This document shows positions 1-6,044 of a DNA stretch of 15,974 nucleotides, piece after piece (within the stretch, counting starts at the first letter, position 1; each line of letters begins with the position of its first letter). The translations under genes and the position numbers were made by a program. Below the pieces are notes generated by a model. That model made no database searches. It was not told the origin of the DNA and saw nothing but the letters and a program-made list of their open reading frames with translations. Source of the stretch: Schwartzia sp. (in: firmicutes) (GTDB taxonomy: Bacteria > Bacillota > Negativicutes > Selenomonadales > Selenomonadaceae); contig JAILNL010000065.1 in assembly GCA_024691625.1 (NCBI GenBank), positions 1 to 15,974 of the forward strand, read 5' to 3'.

Positions 1-42
1 CGTTTTTGAATAAATTTCTCGTACACGGGAACACAACTGCTT

Positions 43-71
43 TTGAGGATTCCCTTCACGATAATTATACC
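43..71 (+). promoter_or_regulatory. Candidate sigma-A-type promoter of the first gene
   Basis: TTGAGG (43-48) and TATACC (66-71) are separated by 17 bp; each matches the TTGACA/TATAAT consensus at four of six positions. Transcription would start near base 78, leaving a leader of about 78 nt before the ATG at 156. Upstream sequence is cut by the window edge, so other promoters are possible. The match is moderate and rests only on sequence. Confidence 0.4.
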
Positions 72-82
72 AAAAAGTGGAT

Positions 83-106
83 TTCAAAAACGTATACGTT
101 TTGGAA
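83..106. promoter_or_regulatory. 24-bp near-palindrome, possible operator
   Basis: The two 12-bp halves pair at 11 of 12 positions around a GTATAC centre (92-97); the core AAAACGTATACGTTTT at 87-102 is perfect. With no loop it is more likely a site for a dimeric DNA-binding protein than an RNA hairpin. It lies a few bases downstream of the predicted start of transcription, where a bound repressor would block the first gene. I cannot assign it to a known regulator. Confidence 0.45.
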
Positions 107-109
107 CGA

Positions 110-129
110 GGCTCGCACGATTACGAGCC
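110..129 (+). other. Leader stem-loop just before the ribosome binding site
   Basis: GGCTCG (110-115) can pair with CGAGCC (124-129) across an 8-nt loop. It sits 11 nt upstream of the AAGGAGG at 141-147. It has no T-run, so it is not a terminator; it may stabilise the mRNA 5' end or affect translation. Confidence 0.35.
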
Positions 130-155
130 AGGTACAAGACAAGGAGGTTATTAAA

Positions 156-1334
156 ATGCCGGTAAAAGTAGGAGGAAGCTATGTTTCAGAGGCAGCGTAC
201 AACTTTGCCGCCTCCGAAGCAAAGGCAGTAAAAAAGGAATCAGGGGTACTCAGCGATTTGAAAGAAAAATTTCCAAACCTGAATTTCACCATTGGAACAG
301 CGCCATTTTCGGGAAACGGAATGGACAATGTATCCATCTCTCCCAAGATTCTGAAGCAAATGGAAAGTAATCCCGAAAAGCGTATGGAGTATGAGGCGCT
401 CATCTATGATATCGCTCATACAGAGGTGCCGACAACAGCCCCTGGACGCAAGGTGAAATCCCACGGCTTTATCATCGAGGATGACGGTGGGCTTCGGAGT
501 TGGAGTATATCGGAATATGAAGACGGCAATCGCCGTAATCAGACTTCTGTGAAACGCTCCGAAAAGAAAAAGTGGTGGCAGGAAATGCTGAATCCACAAA
601 AGAAGAAAAAGAATTCTATGTTAGAGCAGCAACGTAGGCTGATAGAAAAGCAAAAGGAAAAGGCTGCAGAGGAACTGGAAGCAAAGAAAATTGCCCAAAA
701 GGAAGCTGATGAACGTCTATTGCAAAATCAACTTTCTGCAAAAGTCACAACGCTTCAGCGAAATCCTGCAGCGGTAAAAGAAGCATATCTGCAACAAAGC
801 GATATCGCGTCAGCGGACAGTGCTTTCGGAAGCGTTGATGAATTTACCAAATTTCTCAGAGCGAATTTCACGTTCGCAGGGAATGGGCTTGCAAGTATTT
901 CGTCAAAATATCTTAAAGCTTGCCTTACAGATGAAGAAAAACGGCAAAAGCTTTTCGAAAACCTGCAGGCAGCAGATGAAATGCTGAAGAACCATGAAGG
1001 TGAAGTTGGATTTCAGGGAATGAGAGTAATCATTGATGAAAATGGTGAAATGACCACGGAATCCTCTAAAAGCACAATTACCATCAACGAGGGAAAGAGT
1101 CAGCGTCAGATTGCTGCAGCCGCTACAAAGGGCGATATGCAGACAGTCCTTGCACATTTAGAGCAGGATCTGCAGGCTGTAGAGGACGGACTAAAACAAA
1201 ATAAATGTGATGCTGCCGAGGTTGAAAAAGCAAAACGTCTCATTGAACAAGCAAAGCAGAAAATGGCTAATCTTCCAGACCGCGAGCCGACTCCGGAGGA
1301 GCAGACGGCTATGTCCATAAGTATGCTGATTTAA
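156..1334 (+). CDS. Uncharacterised protein with duplicated domain and Lys/Glu-rich central helix
   Basis: This is a soluble protein of 392 residues of unknown function. The start at 156 is chosen because AAGGAGG lies 8 nt upstream; the same frame is open back to a TTG at base 6, but that part overlaps the promoter and palindrome and has no ribosome binding site. Residues about 44-120 carry FSGNG, a serine-rich ISPK segment, a helix with NPEKRMEYEAL, then an IIEDDGG turn. Residues about 236-306 repeat this order in weaker form: FAGNG, ISSKYL, TDEEKRQKLFE, IIDENGE. Between them, about 125-230 is dominated by K, E, Q and A and should form a long helix or coiled coil. No signal peptide or membrane segment is visible. 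It recalls uncharacterised Bacillota proteins (possibly DUF6033), but I am not certain. It converges on ndh and looks monocistronic. Confidence 0.8.
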   Translation: MPVKVGGSYVSEAAYNFAASEAKAVKKESGVLSDLKEKFPNLNFTIGTAPFSGNGMDNVSISPKILKQMESNPEKRMEYEALIYDIAHTEVPTTAPGRKVKSHGFIIEDDGGLRSWSISEYEDGNRRNQTSVKRSEKKKWWQEMLNPQKKKKNSMLEQQRRLIEKQKEKAAEELEAKKIAQKEADERLLQNQLSAKVTTLQRNPAAVKEAYLQQSDIASADSAFGSVDEFTKFLRANFTFAGNGLASISSKYLKACLTDEEKRQKLFENLQAADEMLKNHEGEVGFQGMRVIIDENGEMTTESSKSTITINEGKSQRQIAAAATKGDMQTVLAHLEQDLQAVEDGLKQNKCDAAEVEKAKRLIEQAKQKMANLPDREPTPEEQTAMSISMLI

Positions 1335-1364
1335 CCGTATGATATATAGATGTGTGCTTCATAC

Positions 1365-1411
1365 AAAAAACCTGCCGCTATCGTGTAATTTGCGATAACG
1401 GCAGGATTTTT
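1365..1411. terminator. Bidirectional intrinsic terminator between converging genes
   Basis: CCTGCCGCTATCG (1371-1383) pairs with CGATAACGGCAGG (1393-1405) with one mismatch and a 9-nt loop. T5 follows on the plus strand (1407-1411) and A6 precedes (1365-1370), which gives a T-run on the minus strand. It can therefore end both the upstream plus-strand gene and ndh. Confidence 0.88.
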
Positions 1412-1440
1412 ATTTGGTTGCAAGTCGTGACAGACCCATT

Positions 1441-2703
1441 TTATTTCACAATTTGTTTTTCACTTGTCAAACATGCAGGCCGCGTTCCGAACAGCGTGTT
1501 CAGCAGCCATTTATACAGCACAATGAAGTTTGTATTCCACCCTGCAAGGCGTATTACATGCACAGCAAGCCATGCTGCCCATGCGATTATGCCGTCCATT
1601 TTCATGCTGCCCTTTGCCATGACTCCTGCAAAACGGCCTACCATTGCCATTGCCCCAAGGTCGTGGCTGACAAAATCCGTCTGAGGCTGTCCTTTAATCT
1701 GGGCGAGAATGTTCTGTGCAGCGCATGCACCTTCCTGCATCGCGTATGGAGCGATTGTTGCAAGGGGGCGTTCCCCTTCTTTTTCAACCATGTGGGCACA
1801 GTCCCCGATAACATACACCTCGGGAAGGCCTGGAACGGAGAGGTCCTTGTTCACTATGATACGTCCGTCTCCTGCCTGCTCAGCCCCGAGCTCTTTGCAG
1901 ATATCTACGGCCTGTACACCGCTCGCCCAAATGAGAGTGTGCGAGGAGAGCGTTTCGCCGTCCTTGAAGGTTACAGTCTGACCGTCGTAGTTTGAAACGG
2001 CAGTATTCAAGCGGACATCAACACCCTTTTTGCGAAGGCTTTCAGCCGCGGATTTACGAAGTGACATGGGCATCATCATGAGAAGGCTGTCCGTCATTTC
2101 AATCAGCTTCACATCTGCCTTTTTGAGGTCGAGATGCGGATAATCAGGGGGAAGTGTATCGTGAAGAAGCTCTGCGATTGCTCCGGCTTCCTCGACACCC
2201 GTTGGCCCTCCGCCGACAATAATGAATGTCAGCAGAGCCTGACGCCTTTTTTCATCCGTTTCATGCGCGGCACTCTCAATACAGCGCATGAGGTGGTCAC
2301 GGATTGCAGCGGCTTCGCTGAGAGTTTTCATGGGGAAAGAATGCTCTTCGATGTCGCTCATTCCGAAATAGCGCGTTGTTGAGCCGAGGGCGACAATGAG
2401 ATAATCGTACGAAATATCTCCCGTGTCAGTTGCAACGATTTTTTTCTCAGTATCAAATCCTGTAACGCAGCCAAGGTGAAAATCCACGTTTGACTGTGAG
2501 TGGAAAAACTGCCTTACGGGCAGGGCGATTTCACTTTCTTCGAGAATTCCTGTGGAAAGCTGATAGAGAAGCGGAGCGAAAAACTGATAATTGTTCTGGT
2601 CAACTATGGTCACGTCAACAGGCGCGTCTGCGAAACACTGAGCTGCTTTTACGCCGCCCATGCCAGCGCCGAGAATGACGACCTTTGGTTTTGTATTATT
2701 CAT
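1441..2703 (-). CDS. ndh: Type II NADH dehydrogenase (NDH-2), FAD-dependent
   Basis: This 420-residue single-subunit flavoprotein passes electrons from NADH to the quinone pool at the inner face of the membrane without pumping protons. Residues 12-17 (GAGMGG) are the FAD-binding Rossmann loop. Residues 164-169 (GGGPTG) are the NAD-binding loop, followed by the acidic pair E171/E172 that suits NADH rather than NADPH. VIGD at 298-301 is the second FAD contact, and APYAMQEG (318-325) resembles the quinone-site motif of the family. The C-terminus (about 370-406) has the hydrophobic and amphipathic helices that anchor NDH-2. Length is normal. AGGAGG lies 10 nt upstream of the ATG. The gene is monocistronic and diverges from metG across the repeat array. 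A different pyridine-nucleotide oxidoreductase is possible but less likely. Confidence 0.93.
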   Translation of the reverse strand: MNNTKPKVVILGAGMGGVKAAQCFADAPVDVTIVDQNNYQFFAPLLYQLSTGILEESEIALPVRQFFHSQSNVDFHLGCVTGFDTEKKIVATDTGDISYDYLIVALGSTTRYFGMSDIEEHSFPMKTLSEAAAIRDHLMRCIESAAHETDEKRRQALLTFIIVGGGPTGVEEAGAIAELLHDTLPPDYPHLDLKKADVKLIEMTDSLLMMMPMSLRKSAAESLRKKGVDVRLNTAVSNYDGQTVTFKDGETLSSHTLIWASGVQAVDICKELGAEQAGDGRIIVNKDLSVPGLPEVYVIGDCAHMVEKEGERPLATIAPYAMQEGACAAQNILAQIKGQPQTDFVSHDLGAMAMVGRFAGVMAKGSMKMDGIIAWAAWLAVHVIRLAGWNTNFIVLYKWLLNTLFGTRPACLTSEKQIVK

Positions 2704-2730
2704 AAAGGATATGCCTCCTGTCTTGAGTCA

Positions 2731-2750
2731 TATAATATGGTTATATTATA
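2731..2750 (-). promoter_or_regulatory. ndh promoter region with A/T inverted repeat
   Basis: On the minus strand a perfect TATAAT (2750-2745) lies about 40 bp upstream of the ndh start. No good -35 is seen at the usual distance. The -10 is part of an inverted repeat, TATAATAT-GGTT-ATATTATA (2731-2750), with perfect 8-bp arms, which could also serve as an operator. It does not match the Rex consensus often found at ndh genes. Confidence 0.45.
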
Positions 2751-2773
2751 ACACATTCGTTCAGGGTTTGCCG

Positions 2774-2803
2774 TTGGCAAAACCTGAGTTAATGCGTTAT
2801 AAC
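2774..2803 (+). promoter_or_regulatory. Promoter-like element in repeat copy 1
   Basis: TTGGCA (2774-2779) and TATAAC (2798-2803) are 18 bp apart. The -35 lies in the right arm of hairpin A and the -10 in the left arm of hairpin B. It points toward metG. The identical arrangement recurs in copy 2. Confidence 0.4.
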
Positions 2804-2850
2804 TCGACATCTTATGTCTCGTTGAAACGCTGACAGAGGAAGTTTTGCCG

Positions 2851-2880
2851 TTGGCAAAACTGGAGTTAATGCGTTATAAC
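2851..2880 (+). promoter_or_regulatory. Promoter-like element in repeat copy 2
   Basis: TTGGCA (2851-2856) and TATAAC (2875-2880), 18-bp spacer, same design as copy 1 and directed toward metG. A transcript from copy 1 would carry the whole of copy 2's hairpins. Confidence 0.4.
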
Positions 2881-2934
2881 TCGGCAGAAGATGCTCTCTG
2901 CCTCGTTGAAACGCTGGTAGAGGAAGTTTTGCCG

Positions 2935-2964
2935 TTGGCAAAACTTGAATTAATGCGTTATAAT
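2935..2964 (+). promoter_or_regulatory. Likely main metG promoter, in repeat copy 3
   Basis: TTGGCA (2935-2940), 18-bp spacer, then a perfect TATAAT (2959-2964). It is the best of the three tandem promoter-like elements and the nearest to metG. Transcription would start near 2971, giving a leader of about 54 nt. Confidence 0.65.
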
Positions 2965-2980
2965 GAAGCTTGACGATTTT

Positions 2981-3006
2981 TGCACCGTTTTTAGCATTTC
3001 GGTGCA
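2981..3006 (+). promoter_or_regulatory. Hairpin in the metG leader next to the ribosome binding site
   Basis: TGCACCG (2981-2987) pairs perfectly with CGGTGCA (3000-3006) across a 12-nt loop. The stem ends 4 nt before GGAGGG (3011-3016). No T-run follows, so it is not a terminator, and I see no T-box or S-box motif. A role in mRNA stability or translation is inference. Confidence 0.5.
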
Positions 3007-3024
3007 GTGTGGAGGGTTTATTTT

Positions 3025-4956
3025 ATGGGGAAAAAGAGCTTTTATATAACGACGCCGATTTACTATCCGAGCGCAAAACTGCATATCGGACATGCATACT
3101 GCACGACGATTGCTGATTCAATCGCCCGCTTCAAGCGTTTTGCGGGATATGATGTATTTTTTCTGACGGGAAGCGACGAGCACGGTCAGAAAATCCAGCA
3201 GAAGGCGGAGGAGGAAGGCGTTACGCCTATCGCGTACGTTGATAACATTGTTGCGGGCTTTCAGAAGCTCTGGACACGTCTCAATATCTCCAATGATGAT
3301 TTCATTCGCACGAATCAGGAACGCCATATAAAGGTTGTACAGGAAATTTTCCGCCGTATATACGCAAAGGGAGATATCTACAAGGGCGCGTACAAGGGTC
3401 TTTACTGCACCCCGTGCGAAAGCTACTGGACGGAGCATCAGCTTGATGAGAACGGCTACTGCCCTGACTGCCACCGCCCGGTGCAGGAGGTCGAGGAGGA
3501 AGCGTACTTCTTCAAGATGTCCAACTACGCTGACCGCGTGCTCAAATATATTGAGGATAATCCGGAGTTTATTCAGCCTGTTTCGCGCCGAAACGAGATG
3601 ATAAACTTCATCAAGCAGGGACTTGATGACCTTTGCATTTCCCGTACGTCCTTTGACTGGGGAATTCCTGTGCCTACAGATGATAAGCACGTTATCTATG
3701 TTTGGTTCGACGCTCTTACGAACTATATCACGCCAATCGGATTCCTGGACGATCCGGAAAAATTCGCGAAATTCTGGCCTGCAGACCTTCACCTGGTAGG
3801 AAAGGAAATCGTCCGTTTCCATTCCATCATCTGGCCGTGTATCCTTATGGCGCTGGATCTGCCGCTGCCCAAGAAGGTATACGGTCACGGCTGGCTTATC
3901 GTTGACGGCGATAAAATGTCCAAATCCAAGGGCAACGTGGTTGACCCGAACCTTTTGATTGATGAGTTCGGCCCGGATGCAATCAGATATTTCCTGCTCC
4001 GCGAAATCACTCTCGGACAGGACGGAAATTTCTCAAGAGATGCTCTTATTGAGCGTATCAATGCAGACCTTGCAAATGACCTTGGAAATCTCCTGCATCG
4101 TACATTGAACATGATTACGAAATTCCAGGACGGTATCATTGAACCGGCCACGACGGAAAGCGATATTGATAAATCCCTTATTGAGGACGCTCAGCGTACG
4201 GTCAAGAGCTTTGAGGAAGGCATGGAGGCTATGCAGCTCAGCCCGGTAATCAAGACGGTATGGGCATTTATCGGCCGTGCAAATAAATATATTGATGAAA
4301 CTGCACCATGGGCTTTGGCTAAAGACCCGTCGAAGAAAGAAGAGCTTGCATCTGTCATGTACAATCTGGCTGAAAGTCTGCGCATCATAAGCGGACTCAT
4401 TTCTCCATTTATGCCTGCAACGGCGCCTAAGGTCTGGAAACAGCTCGGCTTTGCGGCAGATTTTTCCACTTTGACACTTGATGACATCAGAACGTGGGGC
4501 GGCACACCTGCAGGCCAGCACATCGGAGAGGCAGAGCAGCTTTTCCCGCGTATTGAAGTAGAAAAAGAAGAAAAGGCAGCACCTGCAAAGCAGGAAAAAC
4601 AGAAGCCTGCAAAGAAGCAGATGGAAGAAGCCGCAGACGGAGAAATCTCCATTGATGATTTCAAAAAGGTTGAGCTCCGCGTGGCAAAGGTCATATCCGC
4701 TGAGCCTGTTCCGAAGGCTGATAAGCTTCTGAAGCTCACAGTTGACCTGGGCACAGAGCAGCGCGAGGTTGTATCGGGAATAGCGAAGAACTACAAACCG
4801 GAGGAGCTGACAGGAAAAACTGTCATACTGGTGGCAAATCTCAAGGCGGCAAAAATCCGCGGGGTTGCATCCCACGGCATGATTCTCGCGGCTTCTGCCG
4901 GAGATGACCTCAAGCTTTTGACTGTAGATATGCCTGCAGGCACAGAGGTACACTGA
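3025..4956 (+). CDS. metG: Methionyl-tRNA synthetase with C-terminal tRNA-binding domain
   Basis: This cytoplasmic enzyme of 643 residues activates methionine with ATP and charges tRNA-Met, including the initiator tRNA. HIGH is at residues 20-23 and KMSKS at 297-301. Four cysteines (128, 131, 146, 149) form one zinc knuckle in the connective domain. The anticodon-binding helical domain runs to about 510. An Ala/Lys/Glu-rich linker (about 513-540) then leads to a Trbp111/EMAP-like OB-fold (about 541-643, starting ISIDDFKKVELRV), which supports dimerisation and tRNA binding as in Bacillus enzymes. The start at 3025 is preferred over an in-frame GTG at 3007 because GGAGGG (3011-3016) is 8 nt upstream. 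The stop overlaps the tatD start, so the two genes are translationally coupled. Expression probably comes from the repeat-embedded promoters. Confidence 0.98.
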   Translation: MGKKSFYITTPIYYPSAKLHIGHAYCTTIADSIARFKRFAGYDVFFLTGSDEHGQKIQQKAEEEGVTPIAYVDNIVAGFQKLWTRLNISNDDFIRTNQERHIKVVQEIFRRIYAKGDIYKGAYKGLYCTPCESYWTEHQLDENGYCPDCHRPVQEVEEEAYFFKMSNYADRVLKYIEDNPEFIQPVSRRNEMINFIKQGLDDLCISRTSFDWGIPVPTDDKHVIYVWFDALTNYITPIGFLDDPEKFAKFWPADLHLVGKEIVRFHSIIWPCILMALDLPLPKKVYGHGWLIVDGDKMSKSKGNVVDPNLLIDEFGPDAIRYFLLREITLGQDGNFSRDALIERINADLANDLGNLLHRTLNMITKFQDGIIEPATTESDIDKSLIEDAQRTVKSFEEGMEAMQLSPVIKTVWAFIGRANKYIDETAPWALAKDPSKKEELASVMYNLAESLRIISGLISPFMPATAPKVWKQLGFAADFSTLTLDDIRTWGGTPAGQHIGEAEQLFPRIEVEKEEKAAPAKQEKQKPAKKQMEEAADGEISIDDFKKVELRVAKVISAEPVPKADKLLKLTVDLGTEQREVVSGIAKNYKPEELTGKTVILVANLKAAKIRGVASHGMILAASAGDDLKLLTVDMPAGTEVH

Positions 4957-5738
4957 TGGAGCTTATTGATACCCACGCACATATAGACGGCGAAGCGTAC
5001 GCAGAAGATCGTTCTGAGATGCTGGTACGCGCAAAACAGGCGGACGTAGTACAGATAATCAATTTCGGGGATTCCATGGAATCCTCGGCGCGTTCGGCGG
5101 CGCTGGCTGAATCGGAGCCTATGGTGTTTACCGGGGTGGGGGTACACCCCGAAGAGGTCTTCAAAATGACGGATGCTGATGATGAACAGCTCGCGGCGTG
5201 GACGAAATCGCCAAAGGTCATTGCCATTGGGGAGATAGGGCTTGATTATTACTGGGAAAAAGACCAGGAAAAGAGAGCTCTGCAGCGTGAAATGTTTATC
5301 CGTCAGCTTTCGCTTGCGCGAGAGCTTGACCTTCCCGTGTGCATTCACGACCGTGAAGCACATGGGGATATGATGTCTATCCTGAAAACTGAGGGACGTA
5401 AAAACAGAGGAGTAATTCACTGCTTCTCAGGAAGCTGGGAGATGGCGGCAGAGCTTTTGAAGCTGGGCTGGTATCTTGGAATCGACGGACCCATAACCTA
5501 CAAAAACGCGGTAAAGGCACCGGAAATACTCCGAAAGCTTCCCCTGGAGCGTATTCTTGTTGAGACGGACAGCCCGTATCTTTCCCCACAGCCGTACAGG
5601 GGAAAGAGAAATGAACCTGCATACGTTCGGACGACAGCAGAATTTGCTGCCTCGGTCAGAGGAGAAGCTTTTGAAGAGTTTGCTCTTCAGACCACAAAAA
5701 ATGCAAGAGAGCTTTACTCGTTACCCTCTAAGGTATAA
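4956..5738 (+). CDS. tatD: TatD-family metal-dependent hydrolase (DNase)
   Basis: This 260-residue TIM-barrel enzyme of the amidohydrolase superfamily matches TatD/YabD (YcfH) proteins, which are metal-dependent nucleases linked to DNA repair and RNA quality control. The metal ligands are all present: the HAH pair (H7, H9), E93 in GEIGLDYY, H131 in CIHDRE, H155 in VIHCFSGS and D205 in ETDSPYL. The C-terminal PYRGKRNEP motif is typical. The length is normal. The ATG overlaps the metG TGA by one base (ATGA) and has only a weak ribosome binding site, consistent with coupled translation. The order metG–tatD–yabE-like is conserved in Bacillus. A different phosphodiesterase substrate cannot be excluded from sequence. 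Confidence 0.96.
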   Translation: MELIDTHAHIDGEAYAEDRSEMLVRAKQADVVQIINFGDSMESSARSAALAESEPMVFTGVGVHPEEVFKMTDADDEQLAAWTKSPKVIAIGEIGLDYYWEKDQEKRALQREMFIRQLSLARELDLPVCIHDREAHGDMMSILKTEGRKNRGVIHCFSGSWEMAAELLKLGWYLGIDGPITYKNAVKAPEILRKLPLERILVETDSPYLSPQPYRGKRNEPAYVRTTAEFAASVRGEAFEEFALQTTKNARELYSLPSKV

Positions 5739-5780
5739 GGGTTCCGGGCGCTTGTATGAGACTAGAATCACAGAAAAATG

Positions 5781-5826
5781 AAAAAGTGGTGAAAGCTGAT
5801 TGATTTGTGGCTCTCACCACTTTTTT
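5781..5826 (+). terminator. Intrinsic terminator of the metG–tatD operon
   Basis: AAAAAGTGGTGA (5781-5792) pairs perfectly with TCACCACTTTTT (5814-5825), with T6 at 5821-5826. The loop is long (21 nt) and has a small inner pairing, AGC with GCT. The A-run on the left makes it potentially active on both strands. Confidence 0.85.
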
Positions 5827-5829
5827 AAT

Positions 5830-5863
5830 CCCATTTTTACCCTAAAAATAGGGCATAAGTGGG
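5830..5863. other. Nested inverted repeats upstream of the yabE-like promoter
   Basis: CCCTA-AAAA-TAGGG (5840-5853) lies inside an outer CCCA/TGGG pair (5830-5833 with 5860-5863). An alternative, ATTTTTA-CCC-TAAAAAT (5833-5849), uses overlapping bases. The block ends 20 bp upstream of the -35 at 5883, a position suited to an activator site. A purely DNA-level role is a guess. Confidence 0.3.
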
Positions 5864-5882
5864 TGGCTGAGCTCTGCATAAT

Positions 5883-5912
5883 TTGACAGTATCAAACCAT
5901 CAATGGTATAAT
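5883..5912 (+). promoter_or_regulatory. Consensus sigma-A promoter with extended -10
   Basis: TTGACA (5883-5888) and TATAAT (5907-5912) are both perfect, with an 18-bp spacer and a TG dinucleotide (5904-5905) that makes an extended -10. This is the strongest promoter in the window. Transcription would begin near 5919, leaving about 125 nt of leader before the ATG at 6045. So strong a promoter in front of a terminator-like hairpin suggests control after initiation. Confidence 0.85.
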
Positions 5913-5928
5913 AAGCATGTCCGATGTC

Positions 5929-5965
5929 CCCGTCATGTGCAAAGATGCATGATGGGTTGTTTTTT
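5929..5965 (+). promoter_or_regulatory. Terminator-like hairpin in the yabE-like leader (possible attenuator)
   Basis: CCCGTCATGTG (5929-5939) pairs with TGCATGATGGG-region bases (5946-5956) through 8 Watson-Crick and 3 wobble pairs around CAAAGA. It is followed at once by TTGTTTTTT (5957-5965). It lies between the consensus promoter and the gene, where it could stop most transcripts unless an alternative fold forms. GCATGTCC (5915-5922) can partly pair with GGAACATGGC (5966-5975) as a rival structure, with unpaired bases. No known riboswitch class is recognised. Confidence 0.5.
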
Positions 5966-5992
5966 GGAACATGGCTTTTTCCAGAGAGATCG

Positions 5993-6038
5993 AAGGAGGA
6001 ATACTCCTCCCGGCTGCCATCTTCCGCTCGTGAGGAGG
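5993..6038 (+). promoter_or_regulatory. Decoy SD / anti-SD / true SD arrangement before the yabE-like gene
   Basis: AAGGAGG (5993-5999) has no usable start codon at the right distance. Its GGAGGA (5995-6000) pairs perfectly with TCCTCC (6005-6010) across a 4-nt loop. The same pyrimidine stretch (CTCCTC from 6004) can instead pair with GAGGAG (6032-6037), the true ribosome binding site, which lies 6 nt before the ATG at 6045. The two pairings exclude each other, so the first hairpin would free the site and the second would hide it. Confidence 0.5.
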
Positions 6039-6044
6039 AATTGG

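Larger units (their letters stand above)
2765..2964. repeat. Tandem array of palindromic repeat units (two nearly full, one truncated)
   Basis: Three copies of one unit follow each other with offsets of 77 and 84 bp. Each begins with hairpin A, GTTTTGCC-GTT-GGCAAAAC (2843-2860 region and 2927-2944; copy 1 at 2766-2783 has one change), then AGTTAATGCGTTATAAC. Copies 1 and 2 go on to hairpin B. Its arms are GCGTT and TAAC on the left (2794-2803; 2871-2880) and GTTG and AACGC on the right (2821-2830; 2905-2914). The tip differs between copies: GACAT/ATGTC in copy 1 and GGCAGA/TCTGCC in copy 2. Copy 3 stops after the left part of B. There is no ORF, target-site duplication or transposase. A REP- or MITE-like element, or a duplicated regulatory unit, are both possible. 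Confidence 0.85.

Noticed and set aside
6..155. In-frame N-terminal extension of the first gene from a TTG at base 6
   Set aside because: No ribosome binding site for it, and it would run over the candidate promoter, the palindrome and the leader stem. The ATG at 156 has AAGGAGG at ideal distance.
2731..2783. Rex-binding site controlling ndh
   Set aside because: Neither the A/T inverted repeat nor hairpin A has the TTGTGA/TCACAA or TTGTTAA/TTAACAA arms expected for Rex.
2765..2964. CRISPR array
   Set aside because: The units are about 77-84 bp, each made of two different palindromes; there are no uniform direct repeats with unique spacers and no cas genes nearby. The variable parts are hairpin tips.
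3118..4953. Long minus-strand open frames opposite metG
   Set aside because: They are antisense shadows of a fully conserved synthetase gene and show no family motifs or ribosome binding sites.
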